NCBI GenBank assembly: GCA_947176765.1
Contig: CAMWRX010000001.1
Coordinates: 44,789 to 108,788, forward strand
Source: an uncultured bacterium
Lineage (GTDB): Bacteria > Bacillota > Clostridia > Oscillospirales > Oscillospiraceae
DNA: 64,000 nt
Reading direction: 5' to 3'
Under the pieces are notes generated by a model. The model was not told the DNA's origin. It did not search any database and saw nothing but the letters and a program-made list of their open reading frames with translations. Shown piece by piece: positions 19,959-29,002 of the stretch (positions within the stretch are counted from its first letter, which is position 1; each line of letters opens with the position of its first letter). The position numbers and the translations under genes are program-made.

Positions 19959-20784
19959 CGGAAAAGCCCTGGCGGCCAAACTGAAAAAGAATGTACTGGA
20001 AGAGACGCAGGCATTGCCCCGGAAGCCCGGCCTGGCAGTGATCCTGGTGGGGGACAATCCCGCTTCACGGGTGTACGTGACCAGTAAGCGGAAGGACTGC
20101 GAGGAGTGCGGCTTCTACAGCGAGGAGTACGCCCTGCCCGCCGAGACCACCCAAAGGCAGCTTTTGGATCTGGTTGCCGAGCTGAATGGCCGGGCGGACA
20201 TCGACGGCATCCTGGTGCAGCTTCCCCTGCCCAAAGGCTTGGACGAAAAGGAAGTACTGCTGGCCATTGACCCCGGCAAGGATGTGGACTGCTTCCACCC
20301 CTACAATGTGGGCCAGCTGACCATCGGCACGCCGGTATTCCAGCCCTGCACCCCAGGCGGCGTGATGGAGATGCTCAAGGAGTATGGCATTGACCCGGCA
20401 GGGAAGCGGTGCGTGGTGCTGGGCCGATCTAATATCGTGGGCAAGCCCATGGCCATGCTGCTGCTCCACGCCAACGGCACGGTGGTGATGTGCCACTCCA
20501 AGACGCCGGACATGAAAGAGCTGGCCGCCTCCGCCGACATCCTGGTGTCCGCCGTGGGCAAAACGGGCCTGGTCACCGCCGACATGGTGAAAGAGGGCGC
20601 GGTGGTCATCGACGTAGCCATGAACCGCAACGACGCGGGCAAGCTGTGCGGCGACGTGTGCTTTGAGGAAGCTGCTGTCAAGGCATCATACATTACACCT
20701 GTTCCCGGCGGAGTTGGCCCCATGACCCGGGCCATGCTGATGAAAAACACCCTGACGGCGGCGAAGCTGCACCAGGGCCTGTAA
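19939..20784 (+). CDS. folD: bifunctional methylenetetrahydrofolate dehydrogenase/cyclohydrolase
   Basis: Interconverts 5,10-methylene-, methenyl- and 10-formyl-tetrahydrofolate. 281 residues with VYVTSKRKDCEECGF (catalytic Lys, near 48), QLPLPKGLDEKEVL near 90, the NADP-site VVLGRSNIVGKPMAMLLLHA (near 158) and PVPGGVGPMTRAML near 255. ATG 19939 follows AAGGAGGAG and overlaps the lgt end by 20 bp. The overlap lies entirely within the lgt C-terminal tail. Confidence 0.97.
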   Translation: MAATLIDGKALAAKLKKNVLEETQALPRKPGLAVILVGDNPASRVYVTSKRKDCEECGFYSEEYALPAETTQRQLLDLVAELNGRADIDGILVQLPLPKGLDEKEVLLAIDPGKDVDCFHPYNVGQLTIGTPVFQPCTPGGVMEMLKEYGIDPAGKRCVVLGRSNIVGKPMAMLLLHANGTVVMCHSKTPDMKELAASADILVSAVGKTGLVTADMVKEGAVVIDVAMNRNDAGKLCGDVCFEEAAVKASYITPVPGGVGPMTRAMLMKNTLTAAKLHQGL

Positions 20785-20804
20785 AAACTTTCCCATATCG
20801 CGGG

Positions 20805-20836
20805 GCGGGCGGCAGAAGCCGTCCGCTTTGCTTTTT
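20805..20836 (+). terminator. terminator after folD
   Basis: GCGGGCGGC, loop AGAA, GCCGTCCGC, then TTTGCTTTTT. Confidence 0.88.
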
Positions 20837-20914
20837 GAAAAAATTTTTCGTGAGCGTCAACAATTTGGGCCCGTCGATTGTGTATCAGACAGAAAGCCAA
20901 AAGGAGGTGTCCTG

Positions 20915-21412
20915 ATGCAGCGAGAAATTCGTTCCAACGAGGAATTGGCCAACCTCTATCGGCGGCACTTCGGCATGGTCTACCAGATCTGCCTGGTGCT
21001 GATGAAAAACGTACCCGACGCGGAGGACGCCGCCCAGACGGTTTTCCGAAAGGCGATGGAGTACCCCAAGCCCTTCCGTGATCCGGAGCATGAGAAGGCT
21101 TGGTTGATTGTTACCGCCCGAAACGAGTGCCGCAACCAGCTCAAGCACTGGTGGCGCACCCGGCGGGCGGACAGCGAGGCGCTGGACGCGCTTACCTGGG
21201 AGCAGCCCGAACACCAAGAGGTGTGGGAGCAGGTGGCGGCGCTGCCCAAGCCCCACCGGCTGGTACTCTATCTCCACTACTACCAGGGCTACACCACCGG
21301 GGAGATCGCGGATATGCTGGGGGAGAACCCCTCCACCGTGCGCTCCCGGCTGGCTCAGGCCCGGAAGAAACTGAAACTCAAGCTGGAGGAGGAAGGCTAT
21401 GGACAGGCATGA
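20915..21412 (+). CDS. ECF-type RNA polymerase sigma factor
   Basis: A 165-residue sigma-70 family protein with region 2 (YRRHFGMVYQICLVLMKNVP, then DAEDAAQTVF) and region 4 (LPKPHRLVLYLHYYQGYTT, then GEIADMLGENPSTVRSRLAQ). It should direct transcription in response to an extracytoplasmic signal. ATG 20915 follows AAAAGGAGG. The anti-sigma gene overlaps its last 14 bp. No confident ECF-type autoregulatory promoter could be assigned. Confidence 0.93.
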   Translation: MQREIRSNEELANLYRRHFGMVYQICLVLMKNVPDAEDAAQTVFRKAMEYPKPFRDPEHEKAWLIVTARNECRNQLKHWWRTRRADSEALDALTWEQPEHQEVWEQVAALPKPHRLVLYLHYYQGYTTGEIADMLGENPSTVRSRLAQARKKLKLKLEEEGYGQA

Positions 21413-22556
21413 ACTGAACGAGATGTTTGACGGACTGGTCCCCAACCCGCAGCGGGAGCGGGAGCTGATACGCCAGCTCCTCCAGGACGACACGAGGAGG
21501 AAACGACCGATGAAAAATTGGAAGCGAGTTGTTGTAGGTGTGGCGGCTGCCGCCCTGCTGGTGACAGCTGCCACGGCGGCGGTGGTGCCGGGGCTGAGCC
21601 GAAAGCTGTTGGATTACCTAGGCATAGCACCGGAAGATACCCAGGCTGTGGAACTGCTGGTCCCCGGGGCTATGACGGTGGATATTACGAAGGAGGACAA
21701 CGGGGCTACGCTCCATGTGACCCAGGTTCTGCGGGATCGCACTTCCGTCATGGTGCTGGCCGAGTTCACCGCCCCGGAGGGGACATCGCTGCGCTTGGGC
21801 AGCACCAATCCCAAGGTGACCTATGCGTCTACAGGCTTTTCCGGTGAACCGTGGGATTTTGCCTTCCTGGATCAAAACGGGGAGGAGATAGATGGGGACA
21901 GCTATGCCGGTGACTGGAAGATTTTAGAGGACGACGATCCGTTGGACAATCATCTGTCCGCTCTGTTTGTCGCCAGCAACGGTGAGCTGTTCATGGAGAA
22001 GGCGGCCTCCTTACGGCTCCCGGCCGGCAGCCTGGGCTACTGGGATCTGGATGAGGACGAAAATTTCAAGTTCTTCGAGGTATATTCCGGGGATTGGAGC
22101 GTTGAGGTGCCCCTTCCCCAGCGGGACATCGGATATGTCCAGCACATGGATCAGGTCATTGGAACGCTGGACGAGGCCGCCCTGATTTTGAAAGAGGTCT
22201 ATATATCTCCCATGTTCCTGGAGCTTCAGCTGGGGCGGGAAGGCGGCTTTGATTTTGGCGCCCCGATGGATGATGAGAACGAGGCCGCATACAGCCGCTG
22301 GCTGTCCATTGGGAACAATGTCCAGAGAATTACCCTGACGACTGGGGATGGGGAGGTTATCCCTCTGGAAATGTCATCCTTTGGCGGTGGCAGTATTGCC
22401 TTTGAGGAAAAGTGGGCCGCGCACCGCTTATCCAGGATTACCGACCCCGCCAAATTCCAGGGCGGCACGCTGACCTTGGAGTGGGATTTTTACAATTCCG
22501 ATGAACGTGGTTCCGTTACCATTTTCCTGGACGATCTGGCCCCGGTGGAGCCGTAA
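21399..22556 (+). CDS. membrane anti-sigma factor (DUF4179-like)
   Basis: A 385-residue single-pass protein. An N-terminal cytoplasmic segment of about 40 residues (HELNEMFDGLVPNPQRERE) is followed by a membrane helix (about 43-62) and a large extracellular domain with DUF4179-like organisation. By position it should hold the upstream ECF sigma factor inactive until a surface signal is sensed. It overlaps the sigma gene by 14 bp (translational coupling). The signal is unknown. Confidence 0.82.
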   Translation: MDRHELNEMFDGLVPNPQRERELIRQLLQDDTRRKRPMKNWKRVVVGVAAAALLVTAATAAVVPGLSRKLLDYLGIAPEDTQAVELLVPGAMTVDITKEDNGATLHVTQVLRDRTSVMVLAEFTAPEGTSLRLGSTNPKVTYASTGFSGEPWDFAFLDQNGEEIDGDSYAGDWKILEDDDPLDNHLSALFVASNGELFMEKAASLRLPAGSLGYWDLDEDENFKFFEVYSGDWSVEVPLPQRDIGYVQHMDQVIGTLDEAALILKEVYISPMFLELQLGREGGFDFGAPMDDENEAAYSRWLSIGNNVQRITLTTGDGEVIPLEMSSFGGGSIAFEEKWAAHRLSRITDPAKFQGGTLTLEWDFYNSDERGSVTIFLDDLAPVEP

Positions 22557-22575
22557 TATTACCGCAAACGAAAAG

Positions 22576-22612
22576 AACCCCGTCCCGATTACCGGGACGG
22601 GGTTCCTTTTTT
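22576..22612. terminator. terminator between the anti-sigma and VanZ genes
   Basis: A 12-bp stem AACCCCGTCCCG/CGGGACGGGGTT with TCCTTTTTT following on the plus strand; it also serves the convergent VanZ gene. Confidence 0.88.
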
Positions 22613-23168
22613 ACGCTCGGAACGCCGCGGTCTGTTTGGGAAGGAGCGCTTGAACCAGGGCGGACAGCAGTGCCCCGGCCAGGACGCCCAAAAAGTTGAG
22701 CAGGATGTCGTCGATGTCGAAGCTCCGCCCGGTGAGGGGCTGGAGCAGCTCGACGGCCAGGATGAAACCCAGCCCCACGGGCAGCACCCGCCACCACCGC
22801 AGTTTTTCCCAGAGCAGCGGGGCAAGGAAGCCGAAGGGGATGAGCATGAGTACGTTGCCCAGCATCATGGCCCACACCCAGCTTCCGGCGGTGTACGTGC
22901 CCCGGGCGATGGCCAGCAGGGTGGAGTTGAAGGCAAACTCACCCGCGCCGGGGTCGAAACGGAAGGGGAGGAAGGTCAGGGACAGCACCGTGGTGAGGTA
23001 TAGCACAAACACCACCAGGCCGATTTCGTGGGGAAGGGATCGCCGGAGCAGCCGTCCCGTGCGGCACAATAGCAGTCTCAGGAGCAGGAACGCCGCCGTT
23101 CCGATCAACACAGCGGGAAACTGGTTTTGGATAAAGGAACGTGCGTAGTCAAACAGCATGGACAGCAT
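22611..23168 (-). CDS. VanZ family membrane protein
   Basis: A 185-residue protein with about five hydrophobic segments. It shows the VanZ-like features NVLMLIPFGFLAPLL (near 105) and the ELLQPLTGRSFDIDDILLNF loop (near 139). VanZ homologues are widespread in Firmicutes and only some relate to teicoplanin resistance; no other van gene is near. ATG 23168 follows GGAGGGATTTGCC. It lies 16 bp downstream of nth and is probably co-transcribed with it. Confidence 0.88.
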   Translation of the reverse strand: MLSMLFDYARSFIQNQFPAVLIGTAAFLLLRLLLCRTGRLLRRSLPHEIGLVVFVLYLTTVLSLTFLPFRFDPGAGEFAFNSTLLAIARGTYTAGSWVWAMMLGNVLMLIPFGFLAPLLWEKLRWWRVLPVGLGFILAVELLQPLTGRSFDIDDILLNFLGVLAGALLSALVQALLPKQTAAFRA

Positions 23169-23184
23169 GGCAAATCCCTCCGGG

Positions 23185-23832
23185 TTACAATTTGCTGAAT
23201 TCGGTCTGGGCGTATTTGCACCAGGGCGCGCACACGCATTCGCCGCACTTGGCCTTCCGGGCGGTGCACACCGCCCGCCCGTGGAGCACCAGCCGGTGGC
23301 AGAAGTTATTGGACTCCTCCGGCGGCAGGACGGCCCGGAGCTGCTGCTCCACCTTGCCGGGGTCTTTGGTGCCGTCGGTGAGGCCCAGCCGCCCGGAGAT
23401 GCGGATGCAGTGGGTGTCGGCCACCACCACGCCGGGGGTGCCGTGGATATCGCCCAAAATCAGGTTGGCCGTCTTGCGGCCCACACCGGGCAGGCGGAGC
23501 AAGTCCTCCATCGTCCCCGGCACCTTGCCGCCGTACTCATTGATGAGCATTTGGGCGCACAGCACCATGTCCTTACTCTTGGCCCGGAAAAAGCCGCAGG
23601 AGTGGATGTATTTGCCCACCTCCTCGATGTCCGCCTCGGCGAAGCTCTTCAGGGTGGGGAAACGCTCAAACAGGGCGGGGGTGACCATGTTCACCCGCTC
23701 GTCGGTGCACTGGGCGGACAGCCGCACAGCGAACAGCAGCTCGTAATCCTTTTTATATTGCAGGGAACAGATTCCGTCCGGGTACAGCTTTTTCAGCGCG
23801 TTGACGATGGAAATCACATTTTCTTGTTCCAT
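23185..23832 (-). CDS. nth: endonuclease III (DNA glycosylase/AP lyase)
   Basis: Removes oxidised pyrimidines and cleaves abasic sites. 215 residues: the helix-hairpin-helix LPGVGRKTANLILG with the catalytic Lys, the catalytic Asp in VVADTHCIRI, and a C-terminal 4Fe-4S loop with spacing C-x6-C-x2-C-x5-C (CTARKAKCGECVCAPWC). The start at 23832 follows ATGAGGTGA; the upstream in-frame codons to 23862 are not family-like. Confidence 0.97.
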   Translation of the reverse strand: MEQENVISIVNALKKLYPDGICSLQYKKDYELLFAVRLSAQCTDERVNMVTPALFERFPTLKSFAEADIEEVGKYIHSCGFFRAKSKDMVLCAQMLINEYGGKVPGTMEDLLRLPGVGRKTANLILGDIHGTPGVVVADTHCIRISGRLGLTDGTKDPGKVEQQLRAVLPPEESNNFCHRLVLHGRAVCTARKAKCGECVCAPWCKYAQTEFSKL

Positions 23833-23903
23833 GAAGTTCACCTCATGAACAGGATAACACAAAATGCGGCAAAAAGCGAGAAAGTTTTTTTAGTTGGTGA
23901 CAG

Positions 23904-23932
23904 TTGTGCTTGCTGGAAAAACATTGTATAAT
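23904..23932 (+). promoter_or_regulatory. sigma-A promoter of glyA
   Basis: TTGTGC, a 17-bp spacer and TATAAT (23927-23932), 34 bp before the glyA start. Confidence 0.72.
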
Positions 23933-23966
23933 AGTGGGGACTAAATTTGGAAAGGCGGAAACGCAA

Positions 23967-25217
23967 ATGGTTTTGGAATATATGGACTTCATATCTCAGC
24001 ACGACCCCGAAGTAGGAGCCGCCATTCGGGCGGAGTACCAGCGCCAGTGCGACAACATCGAGCTGATTGCCTCGGAAAACATCGTGTCCGAGGCGGTGCT
24101 GGCCGCCATGGGCAGTGTGCTGACCAACAAATACGCCGAGGGCTACCCCGGCAAGCGCTACTACGGCGGCTGCCAGTGCGTGGACGTGGCGGAGAAGCTG
24201 GCCATCGACCGGGCGTGTGAGCTGTTCGGCGCCAAGTTTGCCAATGTTCAGCCCCACTCCGGCGCCCAGGCCAACTACGCCGTTTATATGGCCCTGTGCC
24301 AGCCTGGGGACACGGTGCTGGGCATGAACCTGGACCACGGCGGGCACCTGACCCACGGCAGCCCCGTGAACTACTCCGGCAAGTATTTCAAGATGGTGCC
24401 CTACGGCGTGAATGAGGAGACTGGCGTCATCGACTACGACGAGGTGGAGCGGATCGCCAAGGAGTGCAAGCCCAAAATGATTATTGCGGGCGCGTCCGCC
24501 TATCCCCGGGTAATTGACTTTGCCCGGTTCCGTGCCATTGCCGACGAGGTGGGGGCATACCTGTGGGTGGACATGGCCCACATCGCGGGCCTGGTGGCGG
24601 CAGGGCTCCATCCCTCCCCCGTGCCCTACGCCCACGTGACCTCCACCACCACCCACAAGACCCTCCGGGGTCCCCGGGGCGGCCTGCTGCTCACCAACGA
24701 TGAGGAGCTGGCCAAGAAGCTGAACTCCGCCATCTTCCCCGGCTCCCAGGGCGGCCCGCTGATGCATATCATCGCTGCCAAGGCCGTGGCCCTGGGCGAG
24801 GCGCTTAGCCCCGAGTTCAAGGCGTACCAGCAGCAGATCGTGAAGAACTCCGCTGCCCTGGCCGAGGGCTTGACCCGCCGGGGCATGAAGCTGGTGTCCG
24901 GCGGCACGGACAACCACCTATCCCTCATCGACCTGCGGGAGATGGGCGACTTGACCGGCAAGGAGCTGGAGCGCCGCCTGGACGAGGTGCGTATCACCGC
25001 CAACAAGAACAAGGTGCCCGGCGACCCCCGCTCCCCCTTCCAGACCAGCGGCCTGCGGGTGGGCAGCCCCGCCGTCACCAGCCGCGGCTTCGTGGAGGCG
25101 GACATGGACCAGGTGGCGGAGTATATCGCCCTGGCGGCCACCGACTTTGAGGCGAAAGCGGACTATATCCGCGCGGGTGTGGCGGCGCTGACGGCAAAGT
25201 ATCCCATCTACCGCTGA
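23967..25217 (+). CDS. glyA: serine hydroxymethyltransferase
   Basis: A PLP enzyme interconverting serine and glycine with transfer of a one-carbon unit to tetrahydrofolate; it works with folD of this window. 416 residues: [12 protein letters not shown] near 30, [14 protein letters not shown] near 57, and the PLP lysine in [13 protein letters not shown] near 228. ATG 23967 follows AAGGCGGAAACG. It has its own promoter and terminator, so it is a single-gene unit. Confidence 0.98.
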   Translation: MVLEYMDFISQHDPEVGAAIRAEYQRQCDNIELIASENIVSEAVLAAMGSVLTNKYAEGYPGKRYYGGCQCVDVAEKLAIDRACELFGAKFANVQPHSGAQANYAVYMALCQPGDTVLGMNLDHGGHLTHGSPVNYSGKYFKMVPYGVNEETGVIDYDEVERIAKECKPKMIIAGASAYPRVIDFARFRAIADEVGAYLWVDMAHIAGLVAAGLHPSPVPYAHVTSTTTHKTLRGPRGGLLLTNDEELAKKLNSAIFPGSQGGPLMHIIAAKAVALGEALSPEFKAYQQQIVKNSAALAEGLTRRGMKLVSGGTDNHLSLIDLREMGDLTGKELERRLDEVRITANKNKVPGDPRSPFQTSGLRVGSPAVTSRGFVEADMDQVAEYIALAATDFEAKADYIRAGVAALTAKYPIYR

Positions 25218-25230
25218 GGATAACTGATGA

Positions 25231-25265
25231 AAAATCCGGCCCCTTTTGCGGCGCCGGATTTTTCT
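25231..25265 (+). terminator. terminator of glyA
   Basis: A 10-bp stem AAAATCCGGC/GCCGGATTTT followed by TCTCTTT. Confidence 0.85.
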
Positions 25266-25266
25266 C

Positions 25267-25295
25267 TTTACGAACAATAGAACGTATGTTATACT
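25267..25295 (+). promoter_or_regulatory. sigma-A promoter for the 25353-28938 operon
   Basis: TTTACG, a 17-bp spacer and TATACT, immediately after the glyA terminator. Confidence 0.65.
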
Positions 25296-25352
25296 ATTGA
25301 AAATCGGAAAGATTGAGACACTATCTTTACCAACGAAAAAGGAGCGTTTGAT

Positions 25353-26276
25353 ATGGCGAAACGGATATTGGACTGCAATGCCTCTGATTTCGAGAAGATG
25401 GGCAAGGATGATCTGCTGTTTTCCATCGGCGCGGGAGAGGGGAGGGCGCTGGCCTGCGAGACCATCGGCTGTTTTACCCCGCTGCTCAACGACGTGACCA
25501 ACGCGGAACTGGTCAGCGCCCTTGGGGCTGACATCCTGCTGCTGAACATTTTTGACGTGAATAATCCCCAGATCCAGGGCCTGCCCCCGGTAGCGCCGGA
25601 GGACGTAGTGCGGGAGGTCAAGCGGCTCACCGGCCGTCCGGTGGGCATCAATCTGGAGCCGGTGGAGCAGAGCTTTGCCGACCAGGTGGACACCATGTGG
25701 AGCATGACGCCGGGACGGCTGGCCACCCTGGAAAACGGGAAAAAGGCCGCCGACATGGGGGTGGATTTCATCCTGCTCACGGGCAACCCGGGCACCGGCG
25801 TGACCAACAAGGCGATCATTGAGACGCTGGAGCTGTACCACAAGCACCTGGGGGATCGGATCGTGCTGGCGGCTGGTAAGATGCACAACTCCGGCGTGCT
25901 GGGTGAGGGCGGGGAGAAGATTCTCACCAAAGAGGAGGTCAAGGCGTTTGCCGAGGCGGGGGCGGACGTGATCCTGCTGCCCGCTCCAGGGACAGTGCCG
26001 GGGATTACGGTAAAATACGCGTCGAAGCTGGTGGCCTATGCCCACAGCCTGAAAAAGCTGACCATGACCTCTATCGGCACCTCCCAGGAGGGGGCGGATG
26101 TGGAGACCATCCGCCGAATCGCCCTGATGAGCAAGATGACCGGCACGGATATCCACCACATCGGGGATTCCGGCTTTACGGGCATCGCGGCGCCGGAGAA
26201 CATCACTGCCTATTCGGTGGTCATCAAAGGCGTGCGGCACACCTACCGCCGGATGGCCATGTCCATCAAACGGTAA
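25353..26276 (+). CDS. TIM-barrel-like protein of a family often labelled PEP phosphonomutase or haloacid dehalogenase-like
   Basis: A 307-residue cytoplasmic protein with a regular alternation of beta strands and helices (GADILLLNIFDVNNPQIQGL, VDFILLTGNPGTGVTN, ADVILLPAPGTVPGI). This suggests a TIM barrel near the PEP mutase/aldolase class. The databases' hydrolase label for such proteins does not match visible motifs: no DxDxT HAD motif is present. Its substrate is unknown. The start at 25353 follows AAAAAGGAGCG. The rarA gene begins 6 bp after its stop. Confidence 0.6.
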   Translation: MAKRILDCNASDFEKMGKDDLLFSIGAGEGRALACETIGCFTPLLNDVTNAELVSALGADILLLNIFDVNNPQIQGLPPVAPEDVVREVKRLTGRPVGINLEPVEQSFADQVDTMWSMTPGRLATLENGKKAADMGVDFILLTGNPGTGVTNKAIIETLELYHKHLGDRIVLAAGKMHNSGVLGEGGEKILTKEEVKAFAEAGADVILLPAPGTVPGITVKYASKLVAYAHSLKKLTMTSIGTSQEGADVETIRRIALMSKMTGTDIHHIGDSGFTGIAAPENITAYSVVIKGVRHTYRRMAMSIKR

Positions 26277-26282
26277 CAGGCC

Positions 26283-27551
26283 ATGAGCTATCAGCCGCTG
26301 GCGGACCGCATCCGCCCGCAGAATTTAGACGAGGTGCTGGGTCAGGGGCACATTTTGGGCCGGGATGGCCTGCTCCGCCGGGTGATTGACAGCGGGAAGA
26401 TCCCCAATATGGTGTTCTACGGCCCCTCCGGCACCGGAAAGACCACCGTGGCCAACATCATTGCACAGCGCTCGGGCCGCGCCTTGCGGCGGCTCAACGC
26501 CACCACAGCCTCCCTGGCCGATGTCCGGGACGTGATGGATCAGGTGGGCACTCTGCTGGCCCCGAATGGCGTCCTGCTATATCTGGACGAGATCCAGTAT
26601 TTCAACAAAAAGCAGCAGCAGTCCTTGTTGGAATTCATTGAGAACGGCAAGATCACCCTCATCGCCTCCACAACTGAGAACCCCTATTTCACCATTTTTA
26701 ACGCCATTTTGTCCCGTTCCACGGTGTTTGAGTTTAAAATGCTCACGGCGGAGGACATCATGCCCGCCGTAGACCGGGGCATTTCCCTCCAGGCCCAGGA
26801 GCTGGGGGTAGAGGTCGCGTGTGAGCCGGGCGTGCGGGAACATCTGGCCGCTTCCTGCGGCGGGGATGTGCGCAAAGCTCTCAATGCCGTGGAGCTGCTG
26901 ATGACGGCCAGCCGTATTCAGGACGGCGTGCTTACCATCGCTCTGGACGATGCCAAGCTGGTGGCCCAGCGCTCCGCCATGCGCTATGACCGGGACGGGG
27001 ATGACCACTTTGACATCGCTTCCGCGCTGATGAAGTCCCTGCGGGGCTCCGACCCGGACGCGGCCCTCCACTACCTGGCCCGTCTGCTGGAAGCGGGAGA
27101 TATGCTTACCGCCATCCGCCGGATTTTGTGTTCCGCCAGTGAGGACATCGGCATGGCCTATCCCCAGGCGGCATCCATTGTGAAATCCTGTGTGGACAGC
27201 GCCCTCCAGCTGGGCCTGCCAGAGGCCAAGCTGCCTTTGGCCCAGGCCGTCATTCTGCTGGCCACAGCGCCCAAGTCCAACAGCGTGGTGAGTGCCATCG
27301 ACGCTGCCATAGCTGATGTGCGTGCGGGCCGGACCGGGGACTATCCCCGGCATTTGCAGAACGTCCACGCCGACGGCGCGGGCTTTGAGCGGGAGCAGGG
27401 TTACCTCTACCCCCACGACTTTCCCGGCCACTGGGTGGAGCAGCAGTACCTTCCCGACGCCATCAAAGATCATGTGTACTATGAATATGGCCCCAACAAG
27501 ACGGAGCAGGCGGCTAAAACCTACTGGGATAAGATCAAAAATGGCGGATAG
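26283..27551 (+). CDS. rarA: replication-associated recombination protein A (AAA+ ATPase)
   Basis: A 422-residue AAA+ protein of the RarA/MgsA/WRNIP1 family that acts at stalled replication forks. It opens PLADRIRPQNLDEVLGQGHI, has Walker A GPSGTGKTTVAN (about residue 43) and Walker B LLYLDEIQYFNKKQQ, where the usual His after DEI is Gln. The C-terminal tetramerisation part has the signature VHADGAGFEREQGYLYPHDF. Full length. Confidence 0.96.
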   Translation: MSYQPLADRIRPQNLDEVLGQGHILGRDGLLRRVIDSGKIPNMVFYGPSGTGKTTVANIIAQRSGRALRRLNATTASLADVRDVMDQVGTLLAPNGVLLYLDEIQYFNKKQQQSLLEFIENGKITLIASTTENPYFTIFNAILSRSTVFEFKMLTAEDIMPAVDRGISLQAQELGVEVACEPGVREHLAASCGGDVRKALNAVELLMTASRIQDGVLTIALDDAKLVAQRSAMRYDRDGDDHFDIASALMKSLRGSDPDAALHYLARLLEAGDMLTAIRRILCSASEDIGMAYPQAASIVKSCVDSALQLGLPEAKLPLAQAVILLATAPKSNSVVSAIDAAIADVRAGRTGDYPRHLQNVHADGAGFEREQGYLYPHDFPGHWVEQQYLPDAIKDHVYYEYGPNKTEQAAKTYWDKIKNGG

Positions 27552-27573
27552 CGGTCGGGAATAGAGGTGTGGT

Positions 27574-27855
27574 ATGTCGAAAAAGAAAAGGGAGCATATT
27601 ACCTTTGACGAGGTATGCAAAACCAAGCGGAGCGTTCCGTTTTCCAAAGTGAACCAGGAAACGAGCAAATGGAAGGGAGTGGGAGCCCGTGCCCATGAAT
27701 ATTCAAGTCGGCGACGTGCTGGAGCTGAAAAAGACACACCCCTGCGGGAGCCGCGAGTGGAAGGTGCTCCGGGTGGGGATGGACTTCAAGCTGAAGTGCC
27801 TGGGCTGCGGCCACGAGGTGATGACGCCCAGGAGCAAGGCGGAGAAATCCATTAA
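27574..27855 (+). CDS. possible small basic ORF overlapping the DUF951 gene
   Basis: An ATG at 27574 behind AGAGGTG opens a 93-codon frame. Its first 40 or so residues are Lys-rich and protein-like (KKKREHITFDEVCKTKRS), but the rest is an out-of-frame reading of the DUF951 gene. It may be a chance frame, a translated leader coupling the DUF951 gene, or the remnant of a small gene. The 143-bp gap before DUF951 is unusual in this otherwise tight operon. Confidence 0.2.
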   Translation: MSKKKREHITFDEVCKTKRSVPFSKVNQETSKWKGVGARAHEYSSRRRAGAEKDTPLREPRVEGAPGGDGLQAEVPGLRPRGDDAQEQGGEIH

Positions 27856-27886
27856 AAAAGTGAAGCGGGAGGGACAGACCCTATGA
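27695..27886 (+). CDS. DUF951 family protein
   Basis: A 63-residue protein with the DUF951 pattern MNIQVGDVLELKKTHPCGS, then EWKVLRVGMDFKLKCLGCGH and VMTPRSKAEK. Two cysteines in CLGC plus an earlier Cys suggest a small metal-binding fold. Function is unknown. ATG 27695 is favoured by homology; GTGGGAG precedes at a workable distance. Its stop overlaps the hisC start (ATGA). Confidence 0.88.
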   Translation: MNIQVGDVLELKKTHPCGSREWKVLRVGMDFKLKCLGCGHEVMTPRSKAEKSIKKVKREGQTL

Positions 27887-28938
27887 ACCGGTTTTGGAGT
27901 AAGCGCATCCAGGACATTGTCCCCTATACGCCAGGGGAACAGCCGAAAGACCGTCAGTTTATCAAGTTGAATACCAATGAATGCCCCTATCCTCCCTCCC
28001 CTAAGGCCATCGAGGCGATCAACAGAGCGGCCGGAGACAGTCTGCGGCTCTACCCGGATCCGGAGTGCGTGGAGCTGCGCGCCGCCATCGCTGAGCGGGA
28101 AGGGCTGGACATCAATCAGGTGTTCTGCGGAAATGGTTCGGATGAGATATTGGCCTTTGCCTTTCAGGCATTTTTTGACCCGGACAAGGAAGTAGTATTT
28201 CCCAAGATTACATACAGTTTTTATCCCGTCTACACCGATTTTTTTGGGTTGAAGCGGCGGGAAGTTCCCATGAACCCGGATTTTTCCGACCCAATTGACT
28301 TGCTGTGCGGGAATAACGGCGGCGTGGTGCTGGCCAATCCCAACGCCCCCACAGGCATTGCGGTTGGGCTGGATACGGTGGAGAAGCTGTTGGACGCCAA
28401 CCCGGACGTGGTGGTCATAGTAGATGAGGCCTACATAGATTTCGGTGCGGACAGTGCCGTGAAGCTCATTGACCGCTACCCCAACCTGTTGGTGATTCAG
28501 ACCACCTCTAAATCCAGGGCGCTGGCCGGCCTGCGGGTGGGTTGGGCCATGGGGGACGCAGGGCTCATCGACGGTTTGCGCTGTGTGCGGGACTCCATCA
28601 ACTCCTATACTGTGGACCGTCTGGCCCAGGCGGGAGCCGCTGCCGCCATTGAGGACGAGGACTACTTCCAGTCCATCCGCCGCCGGGTAATGAATACCCG
28701 AATGTGGGCAGAAAAAGCGCTGAAGGAGAAAGGCTTTACAGTTCTTTCATCCCAGGCAAATTTTGTGTTTGCCGGCCACCCAAACCGCACCGGGAAGGAA
28801 TTGCTGGATGGGCTTAGGGAGCGGGGAATTCTAGTGCGCTGGTGGGACAAGCCGGAGATCAGAAACTGGCTTCGCATCAGCGTTGGCACAGATGAAGATA
28901 TGGAGGCGCTGGTGCAGGCGCTGGATGAATTAATCTGA
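27883..28938 (+). CDS. hisC: histidinol-phosphate aminotransferase
   Basis: A PLP aminotransferase converting imidazole-acetol phosphate and glutamate to histidinol phosphate. 351 residues: IKLNTNECPYPPSP near 27, GNGSDEILAFAFQAF near 85, ANPNAPTG near 150, and the PLP-Lys in TTSKSRALAGLRVGWAMG near 210. It lies outside the main his operon, 20 kb away, but supplies the aminotransferase that operon lacks. Overlaps DUF951 by 4 bp. Confidence 0.95.
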   Translation: MNRFWSKRIQDIVPYTPGEQPKDRQFIKLNTNECPYPPSPKAIEAINRAAGDSLRLYPDPECVELRAAIAEREGLDINQVFCGNGSDEILAFAFQAFFDPDKEVVFPKITYSFYPVYTDFFGLKRREVPMNPDFSDPIDLLCGNNGGVVLANPNAPTGIAVGLDTVEKLLDANPDVVVIVDEAYIDFGADSAVKLIDRYPNLLVIQTTSKSRALAGLRVGWAMGDAGLIDGLRCVRDSINSYTVDRLAQAGAAAAIEDEDYFQSIRRRVMNTRMWAEKALKEKGFTVLSSQANFVFAGHPNRTGKELLDGLRERGILVRWWDKPEIRNWLRISVGTDEDMEALVQALDELI

Positions 28939-28952
28939 ATATAACAAATGCT

Positions 28953-28988
28953 GGCCCGCCGGGTTTCCCGGCGGGCCGCTTTTTATTT
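28953..28988 (+). terminator. terminator after hisC
   Basis: An 11-bp perfect stem GGCCCGCCGGG/CCCGGCGGGCC with a TTT loop, then GCTTTTTATTT. Confidence 0.92.
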
Positions 28989-29002
28989 GGCCATGGACGT
29001 GC

